Below are positions 7,429 to 15,645 of a stretch of DNA of 64,000 bases, piece by piece. Where the stretch lies: positions 43,628-107,627 of the forward strand of contig JACRFZ010000108.1 of the NCBI GenBank assembly GCA_016212515.1, written 5' to 3'. Origin of the DNA: Candidatus Melainabacteria bacterium (lineage in GTDB: Bacteria; Cyanobacteriota; Vampirovibrionia; Obscuribacterales; Obscuribacteraceae). The position numbers and the translations under genes were made by a program. Positions within the stretch are counted from its first letter, which is position 1; the number at the start of each line of letters is the position of its first letter. The notes under the pieces are model-generated. The model was not told the DNA's origin, did not search any database, and saw only the letters and a program-made list of their open reading frames with translations.

Positions 7429-9207
7429 TTACCGAACCGGTCCCAGTGGCGCCGGGTCATGAAGCAAAGCTCTCAATCCGTCCACCCCGGTGGGCGGATT
7501 TTTTAGCCAGGGAACCAGATAAACCCGCTTACTCAAGCCCTCGGTCACTTCCCTGATGTACTGCCGTTCATTGCGCTGCCGACTTAAAAGAACAGGGTCT
7601 TTCGTGCCTACGGGGGAAAGAGACTGGTTGATCACCCAGGCAAAGGGTTCGATGCCGGCCCGCCTTAAATCAGCCTGCAACCTTTCGGCTTCATGCACCG
7701 GCGTAGCCTCGGCCAGGGTGACAATGAGCACCTGGGTAAAACTGGGATCTCTCAGCCGGGGCAACAGGTTCAAGACGGCCTCAGGCATATTGCTCGTCTG
7801 CCTCAAAACTTCCCGGTGATAAGCTTGAGCGGCATCGAGAAGCAGAATTGTATGCCCTGTAGGAGCAGTATCGAGCACCACAAAGCCATTCTTACCCTCA
7901 GCCACCGTGCTGGCAAAAGATCTGAATACCGCCACTTCCTCCGTGCAAGGCGAACGCAAATCTTCCTCCAAAAGGGCTAAACCCTTTTCGTCCAAGTTTG
8001 CGCCGGCGCTCTCTATGACTTCCTGGCAGTAGGCTTTCGTCTCTTGCGCCGGGTTGATCCTGCTGATGGTCAAATTAGCCACGGGAGCATCCACCACCCA
8101 GGAAACATGGGCTGCCGGATCGGTAGTACTGAGATGAACCAGGTGGCCGCGAACGGCCAGTTCAACAGCAATAGCTGCCGCCACACTGGTTTTACCCACA
8201 CCGCCTTTGCCCATGGTCATGATCACACCCGCACCGGCCTGTTCCAGTTCATCAACCAGCTTGGAGAGAGCGGCAGGCAGTTCTCGACAAGCGCCATCAG
8301 CCACCGCTGGTAGTGCGACACCCGCCGCACAGTCGAAGACACCGCGCAGCGCCGCTACGCCAAGCAGCGCCACCGCACTCAGTGGCACCATTTGCCGGGG
8401 CAGAGTGGAGAGGGAAGCGGGAATTTCTTCTATAGCCGCCTCGGCTCTGGCCTGAAAGGCCACGGCCAGATCATCAGCAAGATCGGCGGCCTGGAAGACA
8501 CCGTTCAAAACCAGGCCCTGATTGCCAACGCCTATCTCTCTCAACTCGGCGCTTGTTTGCGCAGCCTCTCGCAAGGCTGTTTTCTCCGGACGAGCCACGA
8601 GTAGAAGGAGAGTTCGCAAGGGATCCTTGAGAGTTTGTACGGCGTGCTGATACACCTCTTGCTGGGCCTCTAAGCCTGCAAGCGGACCAAGACAGGACAT
8701 GCCGGTGGTATTGTCGGCGATGAATGTACTCCATGACTCGGGCAGCGACAGCAAGCGCATGGTATGACCGGTGGGTGCCGTATCAAAGATTACATGATCG
8801 TACTGAGAGGTGGCGCCTTCGTCTCCAATCAGCTTGGCGAACTCATCAAAAGCGGCTATCTCGGTAGTGCAGGATCCGGAAAGCTGCTCCTCCATACTTT
8901 CGACCGTAGCCGCCGGCAAGAGCCCTCGATAAGGGCCGACCAGGCGTTCACGATAAGCATGAGCGGCCGCCTCCGGGTCTATATTGAGAGCAAAGAGCCC
9001 CGGCACAAGCGGTATCGCTTTTGGTGCGCTATCCAGAGGCACCTGCAAAACTTCATCCAGATTGGATGCCGGATCGGTACTGACCAGGAGCACCTTTTTG
9101 CCTTTGTCGGCAAGAGCGATGGCCGCGGCACAAGAAACCGAGGTCTTGCCCACGCCCCCTTTGCCGGTGAAGAACATATAGCGGACCGCTGCTTCCAGAA
9201 GATTCAT
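7429..9207 (-). CDS. arsA: Arsenical pump-driving ATPase ArsA (two fused ATPase halves)
   Basis: ArsA is the soluble ATPase that powers arsenite export through ArsB or Acr3. Both halves of the pseudodimer are present. The first P-loop GKGGVGKTS begins at residue 15 and is followed by STDPASNL and DTAPTGHTMRLL. A second MGKGGVGKTS in the middle of the protein is followed by STTDPAAH and DTAPTGHTILLL. The length (592 aa) matches two-domain ArsA. It is the last gene of the ars operon, with an AGGTGGAG ribosome-binding sequence right before the ATG. No pump gene follows; the 3' end meets tRNA-Val. A Get3-type single-domain protein is excluded by the duplication. Confidence 0.95.
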   Translation of the reverse strand: MNLLEAAVRYMFFTGKGGVGKTSVSCAAAIALADKGKKVLLVSTDPASNLDEVLQVPLDSAPKAIPLVPGLFALNIDPEAAAHAYRERLVGPYRGLLPAATVESMEEQLSGSCTTEIAAFDEFAKLIGDEGATSQYDHVIFDTAPTGHTMRLLSLPESWSTFIADNTTGMSCLGPLAGLEAQQEVYQHAVQTLKDPLRTLLLLVARPEKTALREAAQTSAELREIGVGNQGLVLNGVFQAADLADDLAVAFQARAEAAIEEIPASLSTLPRQMVPLSAVALLGVAALRGVFDCAAGVALPAVADGACRELPAALSKLVDELEQAGAGVIMTMGKGGVGKTSVAAAIAVELAVRGHLVHLSTTDPAAHVSWVVDAPVANLTISRINPAQETKAYCQEVIESAGANLDEKGLALLEEDLRSPCTEEVAVFRSFASTVAEGKNGFVVLDTAPTGHTILLLDAAQAYHREVLRQTSNMPEAVLNLLPRLRDPSFTQVLIVTLAEATPVHEAERLQADLRRAGIEPFAWVINQSLSPVGTKDPVLLSRQRNERQYIREVTEGLSKRVYLVPWLKNPPTGVDGLRALLHDPAPLGPVR

Positions 9208-9232
9208 ACTCCACCTATCAATTTTTTACTAC

Positions 9233-9685
9233 TCAAGAACAGCAAGAATTGCCCTTCTTCTTCGAATTTTCCGCCCGCGCATCAGAGGCGCAAGTATCTG
9301 CCGTCGGTGCCGCTTCAGGGCAGCAGGCGCCGCCATCATCAGCAGCCTGCACTACGAATTTCAAAGAGCTGCCACCGGCATCCAGGGCCAGTCCCACCAA
9401 TTTTGCCAGCTCACTTTTCTCCGGATAGCGCCCCTGAAAAGCGACAGCACCATCGGCAATGACAAGGGGCAGACAGTCGTTACCAACCTTCTGTAAAAGC
9501 TCTCGCACTGTGTCATTGCCTACGAAGGCAGCAGGCGTCTGCGAAAGATTGTAACGCTCAACATCAACACCGCTGCGCTTCAACCAATCGAGATTGGCGG
9601 AAAACTCTACCAAAAGCGGATCTACTGAAGGACCGCAAAGACCCGTAGAACAGCACATGGGCGGCTCAAACACTTTAATTTTCAT
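9233..9685 (-). CDS. arsD: Arsenic metallochaperone ArsD
   Basis: ArsD carries As(III) to ArsA and can also act as a weak repressor. The N-terminus shows the conserved metal-binding cysteines in MCCSTGLCG (Cys11, Cys12 and Cys17), followed by the thioredoxin-like fold of the family: RYNLSQTPAAFVGN and LPLVIADG. The C-terminal 40 residues carry additional cysteines (ACCPE, DTCAS and a final SCCS), as in longer ArsD proteins. The gene sits between arsC and arsA in the usual D-A order, and GGAG lies about ten bases before its ATG. Confidence 0.94.
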   Translation of the reverse strand: MKIKVFEPPMCCSTGLCGPSVDPLLVEFSANLDWLKRSGVDVERYNLSQTPAAFVGNDTVRELLQKVGNDCLPLVIADGAVAFQGRYPEKSELAKLVGLALDAGGSSLKFVVQAADDGGACCPEAAPTADTCASDARAENSKKKGNSCCS

Positions 9686-9704
9686 GACACCACTTCTCCT
9701 GTTT

Positions 9705-10121
9705 CTAGACCGCGCTCACATTTACTTTCAGCAGGTCATAGCGCTTCAACAGAGCCAGTACCCGTTCCTTAATCTCATCTCGAATCAGACTCACCTCTTC
9801 CTCAGACTTATCTTTCGGATCAGGCAGGGGCCAATCATCTCGCTTGAGCCCTGGCACATGGGGGCAATTCTCAGCGCAACCCATGGTAATGAGCATGTCG
9901 GCATTTTTAGCCAACTCTTCCGTCAGAAGCTGCGGTCTGGCCGACGAAAGATCAAGCCCCACCGCCTGCATGGACTTTAACACGCAGGCATGGACACTGT
10001 CACCGGGGGCGGTGCCGGCCGAAAGGGCCAGGGCTCTTTCAGAATCGGCAAACCGATTGAAGAAAGCGGCAGCCATCTGCGAGCGGCCCGCATTATGCAC
10101 GCAGGCAAAGATCACTTTCAT
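9705..10121 (-). CDS. arsC: Arsenate reductase, thioredoxin-coupled (low-molecular-weight phosphatase fold)
   Basis: The enzyme reduces arsenate to arsenite. The N-terminal P-loop CVHNAGRSQMA holds the nucleophilic Cys7 in the CX5R motif of low-molecular-weight tyrosine phosphatases. Further cysteines in MGCAENCPHVPG form the intramolecular disulfide relay of the thioredoxin-dependent ArsC class. The conserved Asp-Pro pair (LPDPKD) follows. The length (138 aa) is typical. The start codon overlaps the arsI stop (ATGA), so the two are translationally coupled. The product is the substrate for the ArsD/ArsA export module encoded next. Confidence 0.95.
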   Translation of the reverse strand: MKVIFACVHNAGRSQMAAAFFNRFADSERALALSAGTAPGDSVHACVLKSMQAVGLDLSSARPQLLTEELAKNADMLITMGCAENCPHVPGLKRDDWPLPDPKDKSEEEVSLIRDEIKERVLALLKRYDLLKVNVSAV

Positions 10122-10597
10122 TTCTCACCATCCTTACTGCACTCAATGCCGACTGAAACTGCGGCCATATCCGATGAAGGTGCACAACAAGCGGACTGAT
10201 CAGGCAAGGCAAAACCGGCATCTTCACCATAGGTAGTAGCAGAACCGGTGGTGTAGAAAGTTTCCCAGGGCACACCCTGGGGATCCATTACCCAGGTCTT
10301 GTCGGATTGAGCGTAGCAACAGGTGGTTTGCTCCTGCTCCAGAACCGGCTTGCCGGCTTCTTTAAGCCGCAGCGAAACCTGCTTGAGTTCATCCCCGCAT
10401 TCCACCTGCAGACCCAGATGATCCAAACCGGGCACCCGACCTCTTGCGGAAACTGCGAAGTTGAGACGGGGATCATCGAGCATCCACTTGGCATAATCGT
10501 CCTTCCTTACCGCAGGCGGCGAATTGAAAAAGGTCGAATAAAACTTGATCGACTCTTCTAAATCAGCCACGGCCAGATGGACGTGAAATCTCTTCAT
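10118..10597 (-). CDS. arsI: ArsI-type C-As lyase (VOC-fold dioxygenase)
   Basis: ArsI is an Fe(II)-dependent dioxygenase that cleaves the carbon-arsenic bond of trivalent organoarsenicals such as methylarsenite. This VOC-fold protein keeps all expected residues: His5, His60 (LDHLGLQV) and Glu112 (WETF) as iron ligands, and the vicinal pair Cys93-Cys94 (TTCCYA) that binds As(III). A related CadI annotation is common for this family, but the vicinal cysteines and the ars context favour ArsI. The Cys-rich tail (ACCAP, IEC) is extra. The ATG at 10597 shares one base with the arsR stop (TGATG) and has GGGGG nine bases upstream; an in-frame GTG two codons earlier is less likely. Confidence 0.9.
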   Translation of the reverse strand: MKRFHVHLAVADLEESIKFYSTFFNSPPAVRKDDYAKWMLDDPRLNFAVSARGRVPGLDHLGLQVECGDELKQVSLRLKEAGKPVLEQEQTTCCYAQSDKTWVMDPQGVPWETFYTTGSATTYGEDAGFALPDQSACCAPSSDMAAVSVGIECSKDGEK

Positions 10598-10896
10598 CAG
10601 CACTTGCCCCCGTTGTCCGAGCAGCAGTTCTCAAGCAAAAAGCCCAGCAAGACCTGCATATGCTCATAGTTAGCGGAATAAATAATGGAACGACTTTCGC
10701 GCCGGGAAACAAGCAAGCCGGCCTGGCTCAGCTCTTTCAAATGAAAGGACATAGTGGCCGCCGGGATAGCGAAATGTCCGCTCAATTCTCCGGCAGCCAT
10801 GCCGCCCGTACCTTTGCGTACCAGCAGCCTGAATATTTCCAACCTTGTCTCTTGCGCCAGAGCTTGAAGGGCACCGACGGCTTCTTTCGTTTTCAT
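10597..10896 (-). CDS. arsR: ArsR-family arsenite-responsive repressor
   Basis: This 99-residue winged-helix protein represses its own operon and releases DNA when As(III) binds. The DNA-recognition helix region is 'IPAATMSFHLKELSQAGL', the family's usual pattern, followed by the wing RRESRSIIYSA. The ArsR-type CxC motif in the recognition helix is absent. Instead there is a C-terminal cluster, Cys91-Cys92 with Cys99, resembling the C-terminal As(III) site known from Acidithiobacillus-type ArsR. It is the first gene of the operon. Its start codon lies within a perfect inverted repeat, and the promoter places the transcript start almost at the ATG. Confidence 0.94.
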   Translation of the reverse strand: MKTKEAVGALQALAQETRLEIFRLLVRKGTGGMAAGELSGHFAIPAATMSFHLKELSQAGLLVSRRESRSIIYSANYEHMQVLLGFLLENCCSDNGGKC

Positions 10897-10931
10897 ATTT
10901 CCAATATAATGGAAATATCAAAAAGAGTCAA
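10895..10931 (-). promoter_or_regulatory. ars operon promoter and ArsR operator
   Basis: On the minus strand, TTGACT (10926-10931) and TATATT (10903-10908) are separated by exactly 17 bases. A perfect 9-base inverted repeat, ATATTTCCA-6-TGGAAATAT (10895-10918), covers the -10 box and reaches the arsR start codon. The expected transcript start is within a base or two of the A of ATG (10896), so the arsR message should be leaderless or nearly so. Binding of ArsR here would block polymerase directly. Confidence 0.85.
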
Positions 10932-10964
10932 GTGCCGCTAACCCGGCACTGACTAAAATGAAAA

Positions 10965-11156
10965 TCAGACTGCTTTCAGTCGGTCAAGACAAATAACGCG
11001 AGCCGATGTGAGAGGGGAAGAGAAAACCGCCTCACGTTCACTGTGATTCTGCCTCTCGATTTCAAGGTAAGCCTTGAGGGTAGCGGCAATATCAGAGGGA
11101 TCGGCAAGACGCTTCAGTTTTTCTTCCAGGATGTGCGAGGTATTTGCTTGAGACAT
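10965..11156 (-). CDS. Small hypothetical protein, 63 aa, helical
   Basis: This short protein is predicted to be mostly helical and charged (SHILEEKLKRLADPSD, TLKAYLEIERQ). It has no membrane segment, cysteine or known motif. Its ATG lies two bases after the aminotransferase stop, with AGGAAA-like sequence inside the end of that gene, so it is probably translated from the same message. It is a candidate accessory protein of the aminotransferase. No family is recognised. Confidence 0.6.
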   Translation of the reverse strand: MSQANTSHILEEKLKRLADPSDIAATLKAYLEIERQNHSEREAVFSSPLTSARVICLDRLKAV

Positions 11157-11158
11157 GA

Positions 11159-12709
11159 TTATTTCCTGCCCTTGGCTTTGTACACAGACTTAGCTTTTGC
11201 CTTCTTACCTTTCTTCGGCTTCCGTTTGGCCGTCTTGCCCTTAGGCCCCTTGCCGACAGCGGCTGCCTTCACCGGCGCCAATACTCGTCCGGTAAGTTCG
11301 GGAGCAATGTCGGCGCGCGGCGCCTCCACTTTGCGACTGCGGCGACGGGCTGTTTTGGCGGCGGCACCGATCTCGGCATTAGCCTGAGCGGCCATCTCCA
11401 GAAGTTCCTCAGCACCGATTTCCATGAGAATAGACTCAAGCGCTTCGATCATGAAGTTAATCTGGGACTCGGTAATGATAAGGGGAGGCTCAATCCGGAA
11501 GGTACGATTAGCGTTGAGGGTACCGGCCACCAGCACGCCCCGGTAGAAAAGCTCTACCTGAACGGCCTCGCGCAGTTCCTTACTGGTGAATTCCAAACCG
11601 ATAAGCAAACCTTTGCCGCGCACATCGGCCACATGAGCTGGATAGCGCTCCTTCAACTCATTCAATTTGCGCATAAAATAATTGCCCATGACGGCGGCGC
11701 GGGCAGGAAGATGCTCTTCCAGGAGCACTTCCACACAAGCCGAGGCGGCAGAGCAGGCGAGCGGATTGCCGCCGAAAGTAGAGTTATGAATGGTGGGATT
11801 CGGCTCCAGAACCTTCCACACCTTGGCGGAAGCCATAAAGCAGCCGATTGGCATAACACCCCCGCCCAGGGCTTTAGCCAGACAGAGAATATCAGGCACC
11901 ACGCCTTCATGCTCACACGCGAACATGCGACCGGTGCGACCCATGCCGGTCTGCACTTCATCCAGAATCAAGAGTACGCCCTTCTTACGGGTCAATTGAC
12001 GCACCTTGCGCAAATAGCCGGTCGGAGGCACGTTGATGCCCCCTTCACCCTGAATAGGTTCCAGAATGACGGCTGCGGTATTCTCATTGATGGCCGCTTC
12101 CAGCGCTGCGATATCGCCGAAGGGTACATGCACGAAACCATTTAATAGAGGCTCGAATGGTTTGCGAAAAACATCGCGCCCCGTGGCGGAGAGAGCCCCC
12201 ATGCTGACACCGTGGTAGGCATTCTTGGTGGAAATAATCTCGGTTTTGCCGGTGTACAAACGAGCCAGCTTGATTGCCCCTTCCACAGCCTCCGATCCGC
12301 TGTTGCCAAAGAAGCAATATTGCAGATCGCCCGGTGCCACTGCAGCCAACTGGCTGGCCAGGTGAGCCGCCCAGGGATTAATTAGCTCCTGGGAGTGCAA
12401 GGCAACTTGATCAAGCTGGGCCTTAACGGCGTTAATAACTTTAGGATGGCGGTGACCGACGTTGAAAATGCCGAAGCCGCCCAGACAGTCGAGATAACGA
12501 CGGCCCTGGTTATCATAGGTATAAACACCTTCATCGCGGAACTCAACGGCCCCTTCGGCACCGGAAAGCTTCTGCGAATAAGCATTGTTGAGGTGATTAA
12601 TAGAATTGCCCAGCGCCCTGGCGGCTAGCTCTTCGTAATTCGTGACGCCGGCGGTTCTTTCCACTTTAGGAAAACGCTTACGCTGCAACTCTCTCTTATA
12701 AACGGCCAT
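11159..12709 (-). CDS. Class III aminotransferase, putrescine-aminotransferase-like, with basic C-terminal tail
   Basis: This is a PLP enzyme of fold type I. Visible features are GNSGSE at about 135-140 (phosphate binding), LDEVQTGMGRTG with Asp250, and the Schiff-base Lys279 in LAKALGGG. Overall it most resembles putrescine aminotransferase (YgjG/PatA), which moves the amino group of a diamine to 2-oxoglutarate; ornithine or acetylornithine aminotransferase is the alternative. The domain ends near residue 430. About 80 further residues form an Ala/Lys/Arg/Pro-rich tail (TARRRSRK, KRKPKKGKK) like a histone H1 tail, which is unusual for the family. A small gene follows two bases downstream. 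Divergent transcription from the TPR gene leaves a long intergenic region upstream. Confidence 0.85.
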   Translation of the reverse strand: MAVYKRELQRKRFPKVERTAGVTNYEELAARALGNSINHLNNAYSQKLSGAEGAVEFRDEGVYTYDNQGRRYLDCLGGFGIFNVGHRHPKVINAVKAQLDQVALHSQELINPWAAHLASQLAAVAPGDLQYCFFGNSGSEAVEGAIKLARLYTGKTEIISTKNAYHGVSMGALSATGRDVFRKPFEPLLNGFVHVPFGDIAALEAAINENTAAVILEPIQGEGGINVPPTGYLRKVRQLTRKKGVLLILDEVQTGMGRTGRMFACEHEGVVPDILCLAKALGGGVMPIGCFMASAKVWKVLEPNPTIHNSTFGGNPLACSAASACVEVLLEEHLPARAAVMGNYFMRKLNELKERYPAHVADVRGKGLLIGLEFTSKELREAVQVELFYRGVLVAGTLNANRTFRIEPPLIITESQINFMIEALESILMEIGAEELLEMAAQANAEIGAAAKTARRRSRKVEAPRADIAPELTGRVLAPVKAAAVGKGPKGKTAKRKPKKGKKAKAKSVYKAKGRK

Positions 12710-13491
12710 GATGCACTCGCTTGGGGTATGCCTGTGCCACCGCTAGCGGTACCAGCTTTCAGCCGATATGCCACAGTAAACACACCCACTTGGTTGGGAA
12801 TGAACTTTTATGATTGATTTTGATGCCTTCTGGAGCCTCTGACTCTCTCGCTATCAAGCGAGCCGTCTGTTTTGTTCGAATGTGTCGAATCGATTCGAAA
12901 GCTCACGAGCAAGCGCGAGGCTCTGTCTATTGATCTCAGGCCCGCTACAGATAAGTAGACTGGTAAGCTCTCGCTCTGGAAGATTTTTCAGGTTTTGCTG
13001 CAAAAACAGCTCTCATAAACAACCTATTCTCTTTGGAATCAACAAACAACGGTCAGTGGATGCCGTGTCTAGAAGCGCTAAACTTTGGAAAGTGGTTCGT
13101 TCAGCCTTTTGCTGGTGGAACAGGGACCCGGTGTTGAATTGATTTAAGTGGTTCAACCGCGAGATAAGCGCTACAGAAGCATGTTTGCCTGTGAGCGTCC
13201 CTCTATCTTCCCTTCGCCTCTATATCTCTAATGTACACCGGCTGTCACATTCAGAACAATGTGCAACCTGTACAAAAACCGGCGACAGAATTTAGCCAAC
13301 CTGTCTAAGACAAAAACGGGAACATGTTCGCCCTTCACCCCTTGACTACCACCCCTGTGCGGGTTCCGGGGCTTCAGGGCGCCGATCAAGGTAAGAGGAA
13401 CTTACTTTGGAAACTGGCGTCTCTTGGGCAATAATTATGATTGAATTGGGCTCCCGAAGCCGCTTGACAATAAAGGAAGAGATTAAGGTTC
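12710..13491. other. 782-base intergenic region with palindromes
   Basis: The region separates the divergent aminotransferase and TPR genes. No convincing gene was found. Small frames such as 12882-13142 lack a family, a good start and a credible composition. Structures seen are a hairpin CTCGCT-ATCA-AGCGAG (12847-12862), a perfect 14-base palindrome TCGAATCGATTCGA (12885-12898) and an inverted repeat CACATT-6-AATGTG (13246-13263). Signature cores of RNase P RNA, tmRNA and SRP RNA were looked for by eye and not seen. Confidence 0.6.
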
Positions 13492-15645
13492 ATGCCAAAG
13501 CAGATAATGGCGTCATTCCAGAACAGAAGAACCCCTACATTTATAACAACGCTGGCTACTGCCCTATTGTTGCCGCTCCTACCCAATGCCACGCCGGCGC
13601 CCACATTGAACCTGAGTTTCTGCCCCGCCGCCGCGGCCCAGGGGATTACACCGCAGCCCATGCCCCGGCAATTCCTGGAGCGCTACAACCAGGGCGTCTC
13701 TTATATGAAGTCCGGGGAAGTCGATAAAGCGCTGCAAATCTTTAAACAGGTGGCCATCAACGCCCCCTACGACCCGCTCGTGCACCTCAGTCTGGCGGAG
13801 GCCATGCACCAGTCCGGCGATACGGACAATGCCATCGCTGAATACCGTCGCGCCATCAGAATCCGTCCCTATGACGCCTTTGCCCGCATGAGCCTGGGCT
13901 CCCTCTTACAAGCCCGCGGCGAACTACAAGACGCCGTCAATGAATACGACGAAGCCATAAAATTGCGCCCCGACGTGGTGCTCTTCCGCCTCAATCTGGG
14001 CATAGCCCTGCGTATTGCCGGCAGCCGTGACGAGGCCATAACCGAATTAAAGAAAGTGGTTCAAGCCTACCCTGAGCATTTGAAAGCACGAGCCCAACTG
14101 GCTGCCGCCTACCAGGACAAGGGCAATTTCCAGATGGCCGCAGAGCAGTACAAGAAGATTTTGCAGTCACAACCACAGAACTTCACCATGCAATTCAACC
14201 AGGGCGCCTGTTTGCTAGCCCTGAAAGACTATAGCGGCGCGGCCGAGGCCCTTTCAAAAGCCGTCAAGATAGATGGTTCCGTCGCCGAAGCTCATGCCCT
14301 TCTGGGGCAAACCGAAGCCGCGCGAGGCCGACTGCCGGAAGCCATAAGCGAACTTAGAGGGGCCCTGGCCATCAAGCAAGATCGCGCCGACTGGTACGCT
14401 CAATTGGGCGACGCCCTCAGCAAACAGAAAGACTTCACAGGCGCCATCGAAGCCTACAGACAGTCTCAAAACCTCAATCCGCAAGATACAGCCACCGGCT
14501 ACAGCCTCGGCTACGTGCTCCAGACCACAGGTCAACTGGACGACGCCGCCCGAGCCTTCGAACATGTGGTCAAACTCAATCCCAATTACACAAACGCACA
14601 CTATAACCTGGGCATCATCAAACAAAAACAAAAGGACCTGCCCGGCGCAGAAGCAGAGTTCAAGCGAGTACTAGCCCTCAATCCCAATGATGGACAGGCT
14701 TACATAAACCTCGGCCGCACCCTGCTCTTGCAGGGCGACCTCAACCAGGCAGTAGGTTTCTACCGTCATGGTCTCAGCATCGAGCCCACAGACCCGGCTG
14801 CCTTCCAGGAACTGGGAGCGGCGCTGGTCAAATTGAAAGATTACGTCGGCGCCCGCTCTGCGCTTGAAAGTGCGCTCGGTCTGGCGCCCAATGATCGCGG
14901 CGCCATTATCTCCATTGCCAATCTGGAGAGCCTGGAAGGCACGCCTTCCAAAGGCGAATTTAGAATCAGACAACTGCTCACCAATGCCCCCAACGACACC
15001 GAACTCCTCAATCTTCTGGCAGACAATCTCATTCAACAGGGCAAGGTAGACGCGGCCATCGAGTCCTATCAGCGCATCATCCAGTTGACGCCGCGCTCTG
15101 CTGAAGCCTTCAACGACCTCGGTCTGGCTCTCTCTCGCAAAGACGACGTCTCAGGCGCCAGTGCCATGTACAAGAAAGCCATCGAACTTGATTCACAGTT
15201 TGTGGAACCCCTGATCAACCTGGGCAATGTCTACCTTGGTCTGAGAAAGTACGACGAAGCCGGTACTCAATACCAGAAAGCACTGGCCCTCAAGCCTGAC
15301 AGCGTTCTAGCCCACTACAACATGGGTCTGGTGGAAACCGGCAAGGAAAACATGGAAAACGCCCTGACCGAATACCAGAAAGCCGTGCAACTGGATAAGA
15401 CCTATGCCAATGCTTTTTACGCCATGGGCTGCCTCTACCAGGCTCGCAATGAAACGGAGCAAGCTCTCTCCAATTACGAGAAATATTTGAGCCTGGAACC
15501 AAGCGGTCCCTATGCCAGTAACGTCAAAGAAGCAATCGAAAAGATACGCCCGACTCCGAGCGGAGCACCTGATGGCACCCAAAATGCCGGCACTGGTTCC
15601 GCGCCGGAAACAGCCGGTGAAACTACCGGTGGTGCACCGCTCTAG
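13492..15645 (+). CDS. Large exported TPR-repeat protein (717 aa)
   Basis: A signal peptide (hydrophobic 18-32; possible cleavage after AAAAQG near 50) is followed by an almost continuous array of roughly 17 tetratricopeptide repeats to about residue 690. Units show the usual pattern of A/G at 8, Y/F at 11 and A at 20, with P at 32, as in NAIAEYRRAIRIRPYD and EALSKAVKIDGS. TPR solenoids bind other proteins, and here no enzymatic domain is attached. The tail is Pro/Gly/Thr-rich and disordered. AAGGAAG and AAGG occur shortly before the ATG. It could scaffold a periplasmic or outer-membrane complex; an O-GlcNAc-transferase-like role is excluded because no glycosyltransferase domain is present. 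Confidence 0.93.
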   Translation: MPKQIMASFQNRRTPTFITTLATALLLPLLPNATPAPTLNLSFCPAAAAQGITPQPMPRQFLERYNQGVSYMKSGEVDKALQIFKQVAINAPYDPLVHLSLAEAMHQSGDTDNAIAEYRRAIRIRPYDAFARMSLGSLLQARGELQDAVNEYDEAIKLRPDVVLFRLNLGIALRIAGSRDEAITELKKVVQAYPEHLKARAQLAAAYQDKGNFQMAAEQYKKILQSQPQNFTMQFNQGACLLALKDYSGAAEALSKAVKIDGSVAEAHALLGQTEAARGRLPEAISELRGALAIKQDRADWYAQLGDALSKQKDFTGAIEAYRQSQNLNPQDTATGYSLGYVLQTTGQLDDAARAFEHVVKLNPNYTNAHYNLGIIKQKQKDLPGAEAEFKRVLALNPNDGQAYINLGRTLLLQGDLNQAVGFYRHGLSIEPTDPAAFQELGAALVKLKDYVGARSALESALGLAPNDRGAIISIANLESLEGTPSKGEFRIRQLLTNAPNDTELLNLLADNLIQQGKVDAAIESYQRIIQLTPRSAEAFNDLGLALSRKDDVSGASAMYKKAIELDSQFVEPLINLGNVYLGLRKYDEAGTQYQKALALKPDSVLAHYNMGLVETGKENMENALTEYQKAVQLDKTYANAFYAMGCLYQARNETEQALSNYEKYLSLEPSGPYASNVKEAIEKIRPTPSGAPDGTQNAGTGSAPETAGETTGGAPL

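Noticed and set aside
12882..13142. 86-codon frame in the large intergenic region
   Set aside because: It has no Shine-Dalgarno sequence, no family, an unlikely amino-acid mix, and palindromes inside it.
12710..13491. RNase P RNA, tmRNA or SRP RNA in the long gap
   Set aside because: The conserved core sequences of these RNAs were looked for by eye and not found.
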